Positions 1 through 7,423 of a DNA stretch of 23,829 bases are shown here, one piece after another. Where the stretch lies: NCBI GenBank assembly GCA_038522635.1, contig JBCBJZ010000046.1, positions 1 through 23,829 on the forward strand. The letters are read 5' to 3'. Each line of letters opens with the position of its first letter. Positions within the stretch are counted from its first letter, which is position 1. Source of the DNA: JBCBJZ01 sp038522635. Its GTDB lineage: Bacteria; Pseudomonadota; Alphaproteobacteria; Rhizobiales; Hyphomicrobiaceae. The notes beneath the pieces are model-generated. The model was not told the origin of the DNA and did no database searches. It saw only the letters and a list, made by a program, of their open reading frames with translations. Both the position numbers and the translations under genes were made by a program.

Positions 1-1003
1 CCCCAAGCAACGCCGTCAGTTCCGCCTTCGTGTGCTGCGCCGTCCAGCCGCCGATCAACGCTTCGACCTCGTGGCGCCGTGCCAGCCGGGCGACATTGGT
101 GCGGTAGCGTTCATCATCGCCAAGCTCGGGTCGGCCCATCAGCGCGGTGAGCGGTGGCCAGAAACTCTCCTGCGGCACGCCCAGCGAGACGAAACCGTCG
201 GCGGCCGGGAACAGCCCGAACGGGCACAACAGCGGATGCCCGTTTCCATCGCTCGCGGGCGCCTGACCGTTCACGCTCAATTGATAGATGGTGCGCTCGC
301 AAACCGCGAGCACGCCATCGACCATGGCGATGTCCATGAACTGCCCGCGGCCTGAGCGCTGGGCCTGCCAACAGGCCGCCGTGATGCCGAAGGCGAACCA
401 CAGCGCCGGGATGATGTCGCCGACGCCGGGGCCGATCTTGGTCGGTGAGCCACCCGATTGGGGCGACGTGATCGCCATGATGCCGCCCATCGCCTGGGCG
501 ACCGGATCGTAAGCGGGCCAGGACGCGTAGGGGCTCTCGCCGGTGCGCGGGTCACCGAAGCCGCGCAGTGCGCCGTAGACAAGGCGGGGGTGATCGGCGG
601 CCAGCGCCTCATAACCAAGCCCAAGACGGTCCATGACGCCGACGCGAAAGTTCTCCATCACCACATCGGCATCAGCCACCAGGCGGCGGAAGACCGCTGT
701 TGCTGCGGGTTGCTTGAGGTCAAGGATGATCGAGCGCTTGTTACGGTTGATCGAGGCGAAATAGGCGCCGTAGCCGCCTTGCGCAGCGCTCGCACTGCCC
801 TCGGGCTGGGGCGGGAAGTAGCGCGCGCTATCAAGGCTTGGCGCTTCGACCTTGATGACGTTCGCCCCAAGGTCCGCCAGCATCATGCTCGCAAACGGGC
901 CTGCAAGCGTTTGCGTCAGATCGATGATGGTCAGTCCGGTAAGCGGCCCCCGCGTGGCGCTGATTGGCGCCTTATCCTGGTCCTCGCCGCCATCACGCTT
1001 CAT
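1..1003 (-). CDS. CaiB/BaiF family CoA-transferase (C-terminus cut by window edge)
   Basis: Class III CoA-transferases move CoA between carboxylic acids through an aspartyl-CoA intermediate in the cytosol. About 334 N-terminal residues are visible and the frame stays open to base 1. Residues 21-60 match the family opening (GLTIIDLTQTLAGPFASMML, then LGANVIKVE). Further family blocks are NRNKRSIILDL (87-97), DVVMENFRVG (113-122), GLGYE (128-132) and the GRGQFMDIAMVDG block (218-230), which holds the conserved Asp region (Asp224 or Asp229). The chosen ATG has an AGGAAG-like stretch about 12 nt upstream; an in-frame ATG at 1051 would add 16 residues. It follows sseA by 112 nt and may end the cysK-alaX-sseA transcript. 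The acyl substrate cannot be told from sequence: the family includes formyl-CoA, carnitine, succinate-citramalate and racemase-type members. Confidence 0.9.
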   Translation of the reverse strand, partial: MKRDGGEDQDKAPISATRGPLTGLTIIDLTQTLAGPFASMMLADLGANVIKVEAPSLDSARYFPPQPEGSASAAQGGYGAYFASINRNKRSIILDLKQPAATAVFRRLVADADVVMENFRVGVMDRLGLGYEALAADHPRLVYGALRGFGDPRTGESPYASWPAYDPVAQAMGGIMAITSPQSGGSPTKIGPGVGDIIPALWFAFGITAACWQAQRSGRGQFMDIAMVDGVLAVCERTIYQLSVNGQAPASDGNGHPLLCPFGLFPAADGFVSLGVPQESFWPPLTALMGRPELGDDERYRTNVARLARRHEVEALIGGWTAQHTKAELTALLG

Positions 1004-1115
1004 GTCGTCGCGCTTCTTCCTGTTTGAAAGGTGCGCCGGTAGGACCCGCATGCGCCCGCATGCAATCCCCCGACATGCGCCGCCCGCCGGTTCACACGAC
1101 CCGCGGCCCGATGAT

Positions 1116-1970
1116 CTAGCCCGTGATAACGGGGAAGCGCTCATCGCCACCCCACTCGGTCCACGAGCCATCGTAGACGGCGGCGTTCGGTTGACCCGCG
1201 ATGGCCAGGCCAAGCGCCACAATGCATGCGGTCACGCCCGATCCGCAGGACGTCACGATCGGCTGGCTGCGATCGATGCCAGCCTGGTCGAACAAAGCAC
1301 GCAGGTCTTCCGGGCTCTTGTACGTGCGATCCTCGTTGTAAAGCAGCTCATACGGCAGGTTGAGCGCGCCTGGCATATGACCGGACCGCAGCCCGGCACG
1401 CGGTTCAGGCGCTTCGCCGCGAAACCGCGCAGCCGCCCGTGCATCGATGATCTGCGCGGTCTCCCTTTCGACCGCACGCAGGACGTCATCGGCATCCTGC
1501 ACCAGGCTCGCGTTGAAGCGCGGCGTGAAGTGGCGCGGCGTCCGCGGGCGCGGTGGCAAATCGTCCACCGGACGGCCTTCAGCGCGCCATTTCGCCATCC
1601 CGCCATCGAGCACCACCACGTCGTGATGCCCCATCACGCGGAACATCCACCACACACGCGCCGCCGCATTGGAGCCTTCCGCATCGTAGACGACGACACG
1701 CATGCCATCGCCGATGCCCATCTTCTTCACGCGGCTGGCGAACTTGATCGTCGAGGGCAACATGTGCGGCAGCGGTGACGCTTCGTCCGCGATATCATCG
1801 ATGTCGAAGAATTGCGCGTCCGGCAGGTGTGCTGCGGCATAGTCGGCCTTGGGATCGCGTTCGGCCGTGGGCAGGTGCCACGATCCATCCAGGACCACCA
1901 CATCTGGCGCATCCAGATGTTCGGCCAGCCACGCGGTGTCCACGATCCAACGTCCAGAACTTTCCGCCAT
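1116..1970 (-). CDS. sseA: 3-mercaptopyruvate sulfurtransferase (tandem rhodanese)
   Basis: Transfers sulfur from 3-mercaptopyruvate, made from cysteine, to thiol or cyanide acceptors by way of a cysteine persulfide. The protein has 284 residues, normal for the family, with two rhodanese domains: an inactive N-terminal one (about 8-135) and a catalytic one (about 155-283). The active-site loop CGSGVTA (Cys242) is the mercaptopyruvate type rather than the CRKGVT loop of thiosulfate sulfurtransferases. RSGHMPGALNLPY and DGSWTEWG are also typical. The ATG at 1970 is preferred because the match to the family begins at WIVDTAWL, and a GGGGAT stretch lies just upstream. An open extension to 2078 overlaps the end of alaX and has no family match. 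It lies 55 nt after alaX, most likely in one transcript with cysK and alaX. Confidence 0.94.
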   Translation of the reverse strand: MAESSGRWIVDTAWLAEHLDAPDVVVLDGSWHLPTAERDPKADYAAAHLPDAQFFDIDDIADEASPLPHMLPSTIKFASRVKKMGIGDGMRVVVYDAEGSNAAARVWWMFRVMGHHDVVVLDGGMAKWRAEGRPVDDLPPRPRTPRHFTPRFNASLVQDADDVLRAVERETAQIIDARAAARFRGEAPEPRAGLRSGHMPGALNLPYELLYNEDRTYKSPEDLRALFDQAGIDRSQPIVTSCGSGVTACIVALGLAIAGQPNAAVYDGSWTEWGGDERFPVITG

Positions 1971-2025
1971 ACTTTGATCCCCGCTCAGCGCGCGTTGAGC
2001 GCCTGCACTTTTTTCAATGGTTCGA

Positions 2026-2754
2026 TCAGCCGTCGAAGGCCAGCCGGATGCGGCGGTTCTGACGGCCCTTCTTTTCAACCTTTTTGACCACGACGCGGCC
2101 GATCTCGCTGGTCGTCTTCACGTGTGTCCCGCCGCAGGGCTGCAGGTCAACCGCGCCCTCTTCACCGATCCTGACGATGCGCACGCGGCCCGAGCCCATG
2201 GGCGGCTTCACGCTCATGGTACGCACCAGTTCGGGTTTCGCGGTAAGCTCTTCATCCGTGATCCATGTCGTCGTCACGGCATGGTCACCCGCGATGAGTT
2301 CATTGAGCTGCGCGGTCAACGTTTCTTTGTCGATGGCTGATGCATCGGCGATGTCGAAGTCAAGGCGGCCTTCGCCAACCCCGATCTGACCGCCCGTCAC
2401 AGGGTAGGGGATCACGGCGCACATCAGGTGCATACAAGTGTGCATGCGCATGAGCTGATGGCGGCGCGCCCAATCCAAGGTGATCGTGACCTTGTCCCCG
2501 ACGCTGAGGTCGCCAGCGGCGTCAGCCGGCACATGCACGATCGTGTCACGCGCATCGGCATCATGCACCGTCGTCGCAATGGTGCAGGTGACGCCGTCAG
2601 CGCTTTGCAACGTCCCTTCGTCGCCCGGCTGACCGCCCGAATTGGCATAGAAGATCGTACGGTCAAGCACGATGCCACCGCGCGCGTTGATGTCCGTGAT
2701 GGTCGCCTCGCAGGTGGCGGCGTAGGCGTCGTCGTAGAAGACCCGATGCGTCAT
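2026..2754 (-). CDS. alaX: AlaX-type alanyl-tRNA editing protein
   Basis: A free-standing relative of the AlaRS editing domain, which hydrolyses Ser- or Gly-mischarged tRNA-Ala. At 242 residues it has the size of an AlaX-M protein: an N-terminal beta-barrel part similar to AlaRS and a zinc-binding editing core. The four expected zinc ligands are all present: HTCMH (His105, His109) and CGGTH (Cys207, His211). The SGGQPGDEG glycine-rich motif (39-47) is also typical. The core ends in a basic stretch (KKVEKKGRQNRRIR). It sits between cysK (64 nt) and sseA (55 nt) on one strand, which suggests co-transcription with cysteine metabolism. Substrate preference cannot be read from sequence alone. Confidence 0.92.
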   Translation of the reverse strand: MTHRVFYDDAYAATCEATITDINARGGIVLDRTIFYANSGGQPGDEGTLQSADGVTCTIATTVHDADARDTIVHVPADAAGDLSVGDKVTITLDWARRHQLMRMHTCMHLMCAVIPYPVTGGQIGVGEGRLDFDIADASAIDKETLTAQLNELIAGDHAVTTTWITDEELTAKPELVRTMSVKPPMGSGRVRIVRIGEEGAVDLQPCGGTHVKTTSEIGRVVVKKVEKKGRQNRRIRLAFDG

Positions 2755-2818
2755 GCGGTGCTCGTGACCTTAGCTTATCGTGAGAGGTTGATGGTGACGG
2801 AATGGCGTGGTGCGCGGG

Positions 2819-3916
2819 CTAACCCGGATCGGGTTCGAAAACCTGCGGGAGGGCCTGCGCCTCGCGCTCGAACCAGTCCGGCACTGTCAGGTTTTTGCTC
2901 CGCAGAAACGCCGGATTGAACAGGCGGGACTGATAACGCGTACCGTAATCGCACAACACCGTCGCGATGGTATGGCCGGGCCCCATGGTACGGGCAAGCC
3001 GCATGGCGCCCGCGATGTTGATGCCCGACGACAGCCCCATGCACAGGCCTTCTTCGCGCAGCAGGCCGAACACGATGTCGAGGCCTTCCTGATCACCCAC
3101 CTGGTAGGCGTGATCGATCGTGGCACCTTCGAGGTTGGCGGTGATGCGGCCCTGGCCGATGCCTTCCGCGATGGAGGAGCCCTCCGAGGCCAGTTCGCCG
3201 GTGGTGTAATAGGCGTAGAGGGCAGCCCCCATGGGATCGGCAAGCGCAATCTGGATCGACGCACGCTTGGCTCTCAACCCCATCGAGACGCCCGCGATCG
3301 TACCGCCCGAGCCCGCCGCGCAGGCAAAGCCATCGATCGCGCCGTCGGTCTGCTCCCAAAGTTCAGGCGCGGTTGTATCGATATGAGCTTGCCGGTTGGC
3401 GACATTGTCGAACTGGTTGGCCCAGATGGCACCTTTAGACGCCTGCGCGTTGAGCGTCTCGGCAAGACGCGCTGAATATTTCACGAAGTGGTTGGGGTTG
3501 CGGTAGGGCTTGGCTGGCACTTCGACGACCTTGGCGCCGAGCAGACGCAACGCGTCTTTCTTTTCCTGCGCCTGGGTGTCGGGGATCACCACAACGCTAC
3601 GATAGCCGAGCGCGCGGCCGATCACGGTCAACCCGATGCCGGTGTTGCCGGCCGTACCTTCAACGATGGTGCCGCCAGGACGCAGCGTGCCCGCCGCTTC
3701 GGCCGCGCGGATGATCGACAACGCGGCCCGGTCCTTCACCGACTGACCCGGGTTCATGAACTCCGCCTTGCCGAGGATCGTACAGCCGGTCTCTTCCGAA
3801 GCCCGACGCAATCTGATCAACGGCGTGCGGCCAACGCCGTCTGCCACGCCCTGTGCGATGTGCACCTTCAACGCCCTTTCGCTTGGTTGCCCGGCCTTCA
3901 CGACCGCCCGCTGCAT
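2819..3916 (-). CDS. cysK: Cysteine synthase A (O-acetylserine sulfhydrylase)
   Basis: A PLP enzyme that makes L-cysteine from O-acetylserine and sulfide in the cytosol. It has 365 residues and belongs to fold-type II. The PLP lysine is Lys61 in the NPGQSVKDRA motif. The substrate loop reads TAGNTG (88-93) where CysK of enterics has TSGNTG. The phosphate-binding loop is GSGGT (202-206) and the late PLP-ring motif is CMGLSSG. The family match begins near residue 20, so the first 15-18 residues are an extension. The ATG at 3916 has a GGGACGG stretch upstream, while GTG 3865 is an alternative. It is the first gene of the minus-strand set and divergent from the outer-membrane protein gene at 4039. 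Cystathionine beta-synthase-like activity is a less likely alternative. Confidence 0.9.
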   Translation of the reverse strand: MQRAVVKAGQPSERALKVHIAQGVADGVGRTPLIRLRRASEETGCTILGKAEFMNPGQSVKDRAALSIIRAAEAAGTLRPGGTIVEGTAGNTGIGLTVIGRALGYRSVVVIPDTQAQEKKDALRLLGAKVVEVPAKPYRNPNHFVKYSARLAETLNAQASKGAIWANQFDNVANRQAHIDTTAPELWEQTDGAIDGFACAAGSGGTIAGVSMGLRAKRASIQIALADPMGAALYAYYTTGELASEGSSIAEGIGQGRITANLEGATIDHAYQVGDQEGLDIVFGLLREEGLCMGLSSGINIAGAMRLARTMGPGHTIATVLCDYGTRYQSRLFNPAFLRSKNLTVPDWFEREAQALPQVFEPDPG

Positions 3917-4038
3917 GCCCGTCCCAATTCGACGCGGCGCTTAACCCCGATTTAACCGATAGCGCGCGAGAGTAAGGCTCGCAACTTGAGGTCCGCAGGC
4001 CGCACCGCAACCGGCGCCTGTGTCACGAGGGTATGACA

Positions 4039-4962
4039 ATGAACCGATTTACAAAGGCCGGTGTCGCATGTGTTGCGATCACTGTTGCCACCGCCTCCAT
4101 GGTCGTGTCGGCACAGGCAGGCCGCAACTGGCTGCGTTCGTCGCACGCCGCACCAAGCGTCGCAGGCTTCGGCGGTGGCGGCGTCGGCCCATGCTATTTC
4201 CGCGCCGATCTGGGCTACAGCTGGGATCGCGAGCCGGACGTGAAATGGCCGGTGACCAGCACCACGCGCACCTACTCAACCGACACCAACGGTGACGCCA
4301 CCATTGACGACAACGACGCCGTCACTTCGCAAACGTCCACGTTCGTTGGCGATGAAGTCTCAAACCCGTCGGTCGAGAGCGGCCTGTTCGGCGAAGCGGG
4401 CTTCGGCTGCGGCTCGGGTTCACGGGGCTTCCGCGCGGAATTCATGCTGGGTTACCGTGGCGACCGGAAGATCGATGGTGTGCCGCTCGAATACACGGTC
4501 ACCAACATCTTCGGCACCGTGCCACAGACGCCGGACAATTTGGATGATCCGCTGCACACGTCGCTCACGTCCTACACGCTGATGATGAACCTCTATAAGG
4601 ACTTCGGGAACTTCGGCGGCTTCAATCCCTACATCGGGGTCGGCGTTGGTCTCGCCTATCACAAGCTTGGCGAGACGTTCTTCACCGGCAACCCCAACCT
4701 CGTGAACCGTATCGCCGGCAATTCCGACGTCGCTTTCGCCTGGTCGCTAAGCGCGGGCGTTGGTTATCAGATTTCCGAGCGCGCCATCCTCGATTTCGGT
4801 TACCGCTACATCGACCTTGGCTCGATCAAGTCGGGCCGTGTCGACAGCGCCGGTTTCCAGAACCCGGCCGTTGATATCGACGATCTGACGGCGCACGAGA
4901 TTAAGATTGGTCTGCGTTACCACTTTGGCGGGGCAGCTCCCGTGCGCGTACCGCTGAAATAA
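4039..4962 (+). CDS. Outer-membrane beta-barrel protein (Omp25/opacity-like)
   Basis: A predicted secreted beta-barrel of 307 residues. The signal peptide is clear: MNRFTK, then a hydrophobic core (about 7-24), with cleavage expected after AQA (residue 27). The mature part has alternating aromatic/hydrophobic strands with Gly-rich turns (FRADLGYSW, FRAEFMLGYRG, NPYIGVGVGLAYHK, AWSLSAGVGYQIS, AILDFGYRYIDLG). It nears its end with HEIKIGLRYHF, a typical last strand, followed by a short PVRVPLK tail. The ATG at 4039 is preferred to the one at 4033 because GAGGG (4027-4031) sits 7 nt before it and only 1 nt before the other. A single-gene transcript is likely, ending at the terminator at 5072-5107. 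The surface role is unknown. The mature N-terminus (GRNWL) does not show the Ala-Asp start known for peptidoglycan-linked rhizobial OMPs. Confidence 0.88.
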   Translation: MNRFTKAGVACVAITVATASMVVSAQAGRNWLRSSHAAPSVAGFGGGGVGPCYFRADLGYSWDREPDVKWPVTSTTRTYSTDTNGDATIDDNDAVTSQTSTFVGDEVSNPSVESGLFGEAGFGCGSGSRGFRAEFMLGYRGDRKIDGVPLEYTVTNIFGTVPQTPDNLDDPLHTSLTSYTLMMNLYKDFGNFGGFNPYIGVGVGLAYHKLGETFFTGNPNLVNRIAGNSDVAFAWSLSAGVGYQISERAILDFGYRYIDLGSIKSGRVDSAGFQNPAVDIDDLTAHEIKIGLRYHFGGAAPVRVPLK

Positions 4963-4998
4963 GCGTGTTGCATCGCGTTCGTTGCGTCGCTTGAAGCG

Positions 4999-5043
4999 TC
5001 TCTCTCACTCTCTCTCTCCTACCTCTCTCTCTCTCCGTCCCCC
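4999..5043 (+). repeat. CU-rich low-complexity tract in the omp 3' UTR
   Basis: Forty-two of 45 bases are pyrimidines, mostly CT dinucleotides in two runs broken by CACT and CCTACC. It starts 37 nt after the omp stop codon and ends 29 nt before the terminator hairpin, so it should be transcribed as an unstructured CU-rich 3' UTR segment. Confidence 0.85.
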
Positions 5044-5071
5044 GAAAGCGGTGTCCTCAGCACCGCGCAGG

Positions 5072-5107
5072 AAAAACCGGGCCCTTGTGGTCCGGTTTTT
5101 TCTTTTT
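5072..5107 (+). terminator. Strong intrinsic terminator after the outer-membrane protein gene
   Basis: A 12-bp stem (5072-5083 with 5089-5100; outer part AAAAACCGG/CCGGTTTTT, one G-U pair inside) closes a 5-nt loop CTTGT. The descending arm ends in a T-run that goes on as TCTTTTT. Because the ascending arm is A-rich, it could also work on the opposite strand. Confidence 0.85.
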
Positions 5108-5126
5108 GGGCCGCCAGCCTGAGCGT

Positions 5127-5142
5127 TGGCCCACCGCTTGCA
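5127..5142 (+). promoter_or_regulatory. Candidate sigma54 (-24/-12) promoter
   Basis: The sequence TGGCCCACCGCTTGCA fits the RpoN pattern TGGCACG-N4-TTGCW with two mismatches and has the required GG-N10-GC spacing. The transcript would start near 5152, about 59 nt before the small ORF at 5211. No enhancer-binding site was identified. Confidence 0.35.
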
Positions 5143-5210
5143 CATCACCCGCCATATCGCGTGCATGACGTTTGCCAAGACGCGCGCAGCGATGAAGCGG
5201 GAGGATGATG

Positions 5211-5354
5211 ATGACCAAAATGATCGCGCTTCTGGCGCTGGTCGCGCTCGGTGCGGTGGCCCTATTCGACGTGTTGCCTGACGAGCGCATGCTGTGGGCG
5301 CTGACCCTCCCGGGCGTCTATCTGCTCGGCCTGATGATGCTTTCAAACGACTGA
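5211..5354 (+). CDS. Small hydrophobic membrane protein, 47 aa
   Basis: I do not recognise this protein. The frame begins at ATG 5211, the third of three adjacent ATGs, and reads MTKMIALLALVALGAVALFD, then VLPDERMLWAL and a second hydrophobic stretch, ending MMLSND. Two membrane segments are likely (about 4-20 and 29-44) with a short acidic/basic turn (DERM) between them. GGGAGG at 5199-5204 is a near-perfect ribosome binding site, 6 nt before 5211; that spacing decides the start over 5205 and 5208. It lies between the omp terminator and tRNA-Leu and seems to be a separate unit. The strong ribosome binding site and the hydrophobic composition support a real gene, but conservation has not been tested. 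Confidence 0.6.
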   Translation: MTKMIALLALVALGAVALFDVLPDERMLWALTLPGVYLLGLMMLSND

Positions 5355-5435
5355 TCTGGCCAACGACCGCCTTGACCGACGAGGGACTGGGCCGCCGAAC
5401 GACTGGCTAACGCTATATCTGGCGAACGACGGGGG

Positions 5436-5509
5436 GAGGGGCGCCGACACGTCTCATCCGTCGTCGGATGAAGGCATGCGGGCCCGCTTGCGTCATTGGT
5501 CCGCCCCTC
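5436..5509. other. Possible three-way-junction RNA or structured DNA upstream of tRNA-Leu
   Basis: An 8-bp outer stem (GAGGGGCG 5436-5443 with CGCCCCTC 5502-5509) encloses two hairpins. One is TCATCCG/CGGATGA (5454-5460 with 5465-5471, loop TCGT). The other is built on GCATGCGGGCCCGCTTGC at about 5475-5492, with one T-T mismatch. No known RNA family is recognised and no T-run follows. The rest of the gap 5355-5627 holds three short CTGGCNAACG repeats and a weak promoter. Confidence 0.35.
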
Positions 5510-5543
5510 GGCGCAGGCCGGCCCCGCGTCATCGCGCGCGCCA

Positions 5544-5573
5544 CTGACATTTTTGTAGACCTCACACTGTACA
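5544..5573 (+). promoter_or_regulatory. Weak candidate promoter for tRNA-Leu
   Basis: CTGACA (5544-5549) and TGTACA (5568-5573) are separated by 18 nt. The first is one base from the -35 consensus; the second is a poor -10. Transcription would begin near 5580, about 48 nt before the tRNA. Confidence 0.3.
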
Positions 5574-5627
5574 ACCGCGCACGATGACGCTAACCGTGCG
5601 CGCTGCGTGCGGTCGCCCTGGCCTGAT

Positions 5628-5712
<85 letters not shown>

Positions 5713-5894
5713 CGAAGGCTCAGCGCCCTTCACGCAGCATCCCACCCATGTGGCAAGCGAACGCGCTGGCAAGGCGGCGACAGCCCGTCTACATACGAGG
5801 CGACGCAAAAACCACAACGCGCACGCCCGCGCCCCACACCCAACGGACCGCGCGTTTCGAGCGCAGACGGCCATTCAAGCGGATCGAAAAGACG

Positions 5895-7265
5895 ATGCAG
5901 GTTACCGAAACGACGAACGAAGGCCTGAAGCGCACGCTGCAGATCACTGTGGGCGGCGATGTGATCGGCGCGCAGTTTGATGAGCGCTTGGATGAGATCA
6001 AGGGCCAGGTGCAGATCAAGGGCTTTCGTCCCGGCAAGGTGCCTGAATCGCATATTCGCAAGCTTTACGGTCGCTCGTTGATGGCCGAAGTGCTGCAAAA
6101 ACTCGTCGAAGAGACCTCTTCAAAGGCGCTTGAAGAGCGCGATGAGCGCCCCGCATTGCAGCCTGAGATCAAGCTGCCCGAGGATGAGGCTGACGTTGAG
6201 AAGGTCATGAGTGGCGGCGGCGACCTCTCTTACACGATGTCGTTTGAGATCCTGCCGCGCTTCGAGATCGCCGATGTCGCCACCTTCAAGCTGGAGCGCG
6301 AGGTCGCTGACGTCGAAGATAGCGCCGTTGAAGATGGCATCAACGATCTGGCCACGCGCAACACCACCTTCGAGGCTGATGAAGCGGCCGTCGCCGAAGA
6401 CGGTGACCGTGTGAAGATCAACTTCGACGGCAAAATCGATGGTGAACCCTTTGAAGGCGGCACCGGCGAAGATCTGTTCGTCGTGCTCGGCCAGGGCGGC
6501 TTCGTCCCGGGCTTCGAAGACGGCATGCAGGGGGCGAAGGCTGGCGAGCAGCGCACAATTGAGGCGACGTTCCCTGACGAGTACCACGCCGAAGCACTGC
6601 GCGGAAAACCGGCGACCTTCGACGTGCAGGTCATCGAGGTGGCCAAGCCGGTGAAACCGGCCATCGATGATGAGTTCGCCAAGGGCCTCGGCGCTGAAGA
6701 CCTGAGCAAGCTGCGCGAGATGGTGCGCGGCCAGATCGCCAACGAGTTCACGCAGATCTCCCGCAACAAGGTGAAGCGGGACCTGCTTGATGCGCTCGAC
6801 AAGGCGCACACGTTTGAGCTGCCGCCATCGCTCGTTGAGAACGAGTTCGAAGGCATGTGGAAGCAACTTCAGCAGCAGATGGAGCAAGCCGGCCGCAGCT
6901 TTGAAGCCGACAACAAGGACGAAGGCGAAATGCAGGCCGAGTATCAAAGGCTGGCCGAGCGCCGCGTTCGCCTCGGGCTGCTGATCGGCGAGATCGGCGA
7001 CAAAAACGAGATCACCGTGACCGAAGACGAATTGCGGCGTGCGGTGATGGAGCAGGCGCGCCAGTACCCAGGTCAGGAGCGGGTCGTGTTCGAGTACTTC
7101 CAGAACAACCCGAACGCCGTGACAGAGCTCCGCGCGCCGATCTTCGAAGACAAAGTGGTCGATTTCCTGCTGGAGCTGGCGGACGTCACCGAGAAGAAAG
7201 TGTCGCGCGAAGAGCTGCTGAAGCCGCGCGATGACGACGATGAGGCATCGGACGTTGCGGCTTAA
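5895..7265 (+). CDS. tig: Trigger factor (ribosome-bound chaperone and prolyl isomerase)
   Basis: Binds near the ribosome exit tunnel and helps nascent chains fold. The 456-residue protein has the usual three parts: the N-terminal ribosome-binding domain with the GFRPGKVP signature (43-50), an FKBP-type isomerase domain (about 165-245, beginning near EDGDRVKINFDG), and a helical C-terminal chaperone domain ending in an acidic tail (RDDDDEASDVAA). The start at 5895 matches the usual trigger factor N-terminus MQVTETT. The open frame continues upstream through tRNA-Leu but cannot be coding there. The 182-nt leader shows no clear heat-shock promoter. It is followed by clpP after 158 nt, the common order in Proteobacteria. 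Confidence 0.97.
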   Translation: MQVTETTNEGLKRTLQITVGGDVIGAQFDERLDEIKGQVQIKGFRPGKVPESHIRKLYGRSLMAEVLQKLVEETSSKALEERDERPALQPEIKLPEDEADVEKVMSGGGDLSYTMSFEILPRFEIADVATFKLEREVADVEDSAVEDGINDLATRNTTFEADEAAVAEDGDRVKINFDGKIDGEPFEGGTGEDLFVVLGQGGFVPGFEDGMQGAKAGEQRTIEATFPDEYHAEALRGKPATFDVQVIEVAKPVKPAIDDEFAKGLGAEDLSKLREMVRGQIANEFTQISRNKVKRDLLDALDKAHTFELPPSLVENEFEGMWKQLQQQMEQAGRSFEADNKDEGEMQAEYQRLAERRVRLGLLIGEIGDKNEITVTEDELRRAVMEQARQYPGQERVVFEYFQNNPNAVTELRAPIFEDKVVDFLLELADVTEKKVSREELLKPRDDDDEASDVAA

Positions 7266-7423
7266 CCCGCGCGCCATCGCCTAACCGAACCCGCATGGGG
7301 GCGTGACACGTGCGGCCACGCATCCCTCACGTGCAGCGTCAAGCGTACAGCCCTCAATCGCCAAAACGCTTGCCCGTCGCGGCGATCGCTCAAGCGACCT
7401 TGAAAACCATGGAGACCAGCCCG

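Noticed and set aside
4033..4038. ATG at 4033 as start of the outer-membrane protein
   Set aside because: The GAGGG ribosome binding site would be one base away; ATG 4039 has normal 7-nt spacing.
6120..7277. 385-residue open frame antisense to tig
   Set aside because: Shadow of trigger factor; Leu/His/Val-rich composition without a recognisable domain.
7367..7396. CGCTTG...CAAGCG inverted repeat before clpP
   Set aside because: Arms of only 6 nt with an 18-nt gap; expected by chance and no link to a known regulator.
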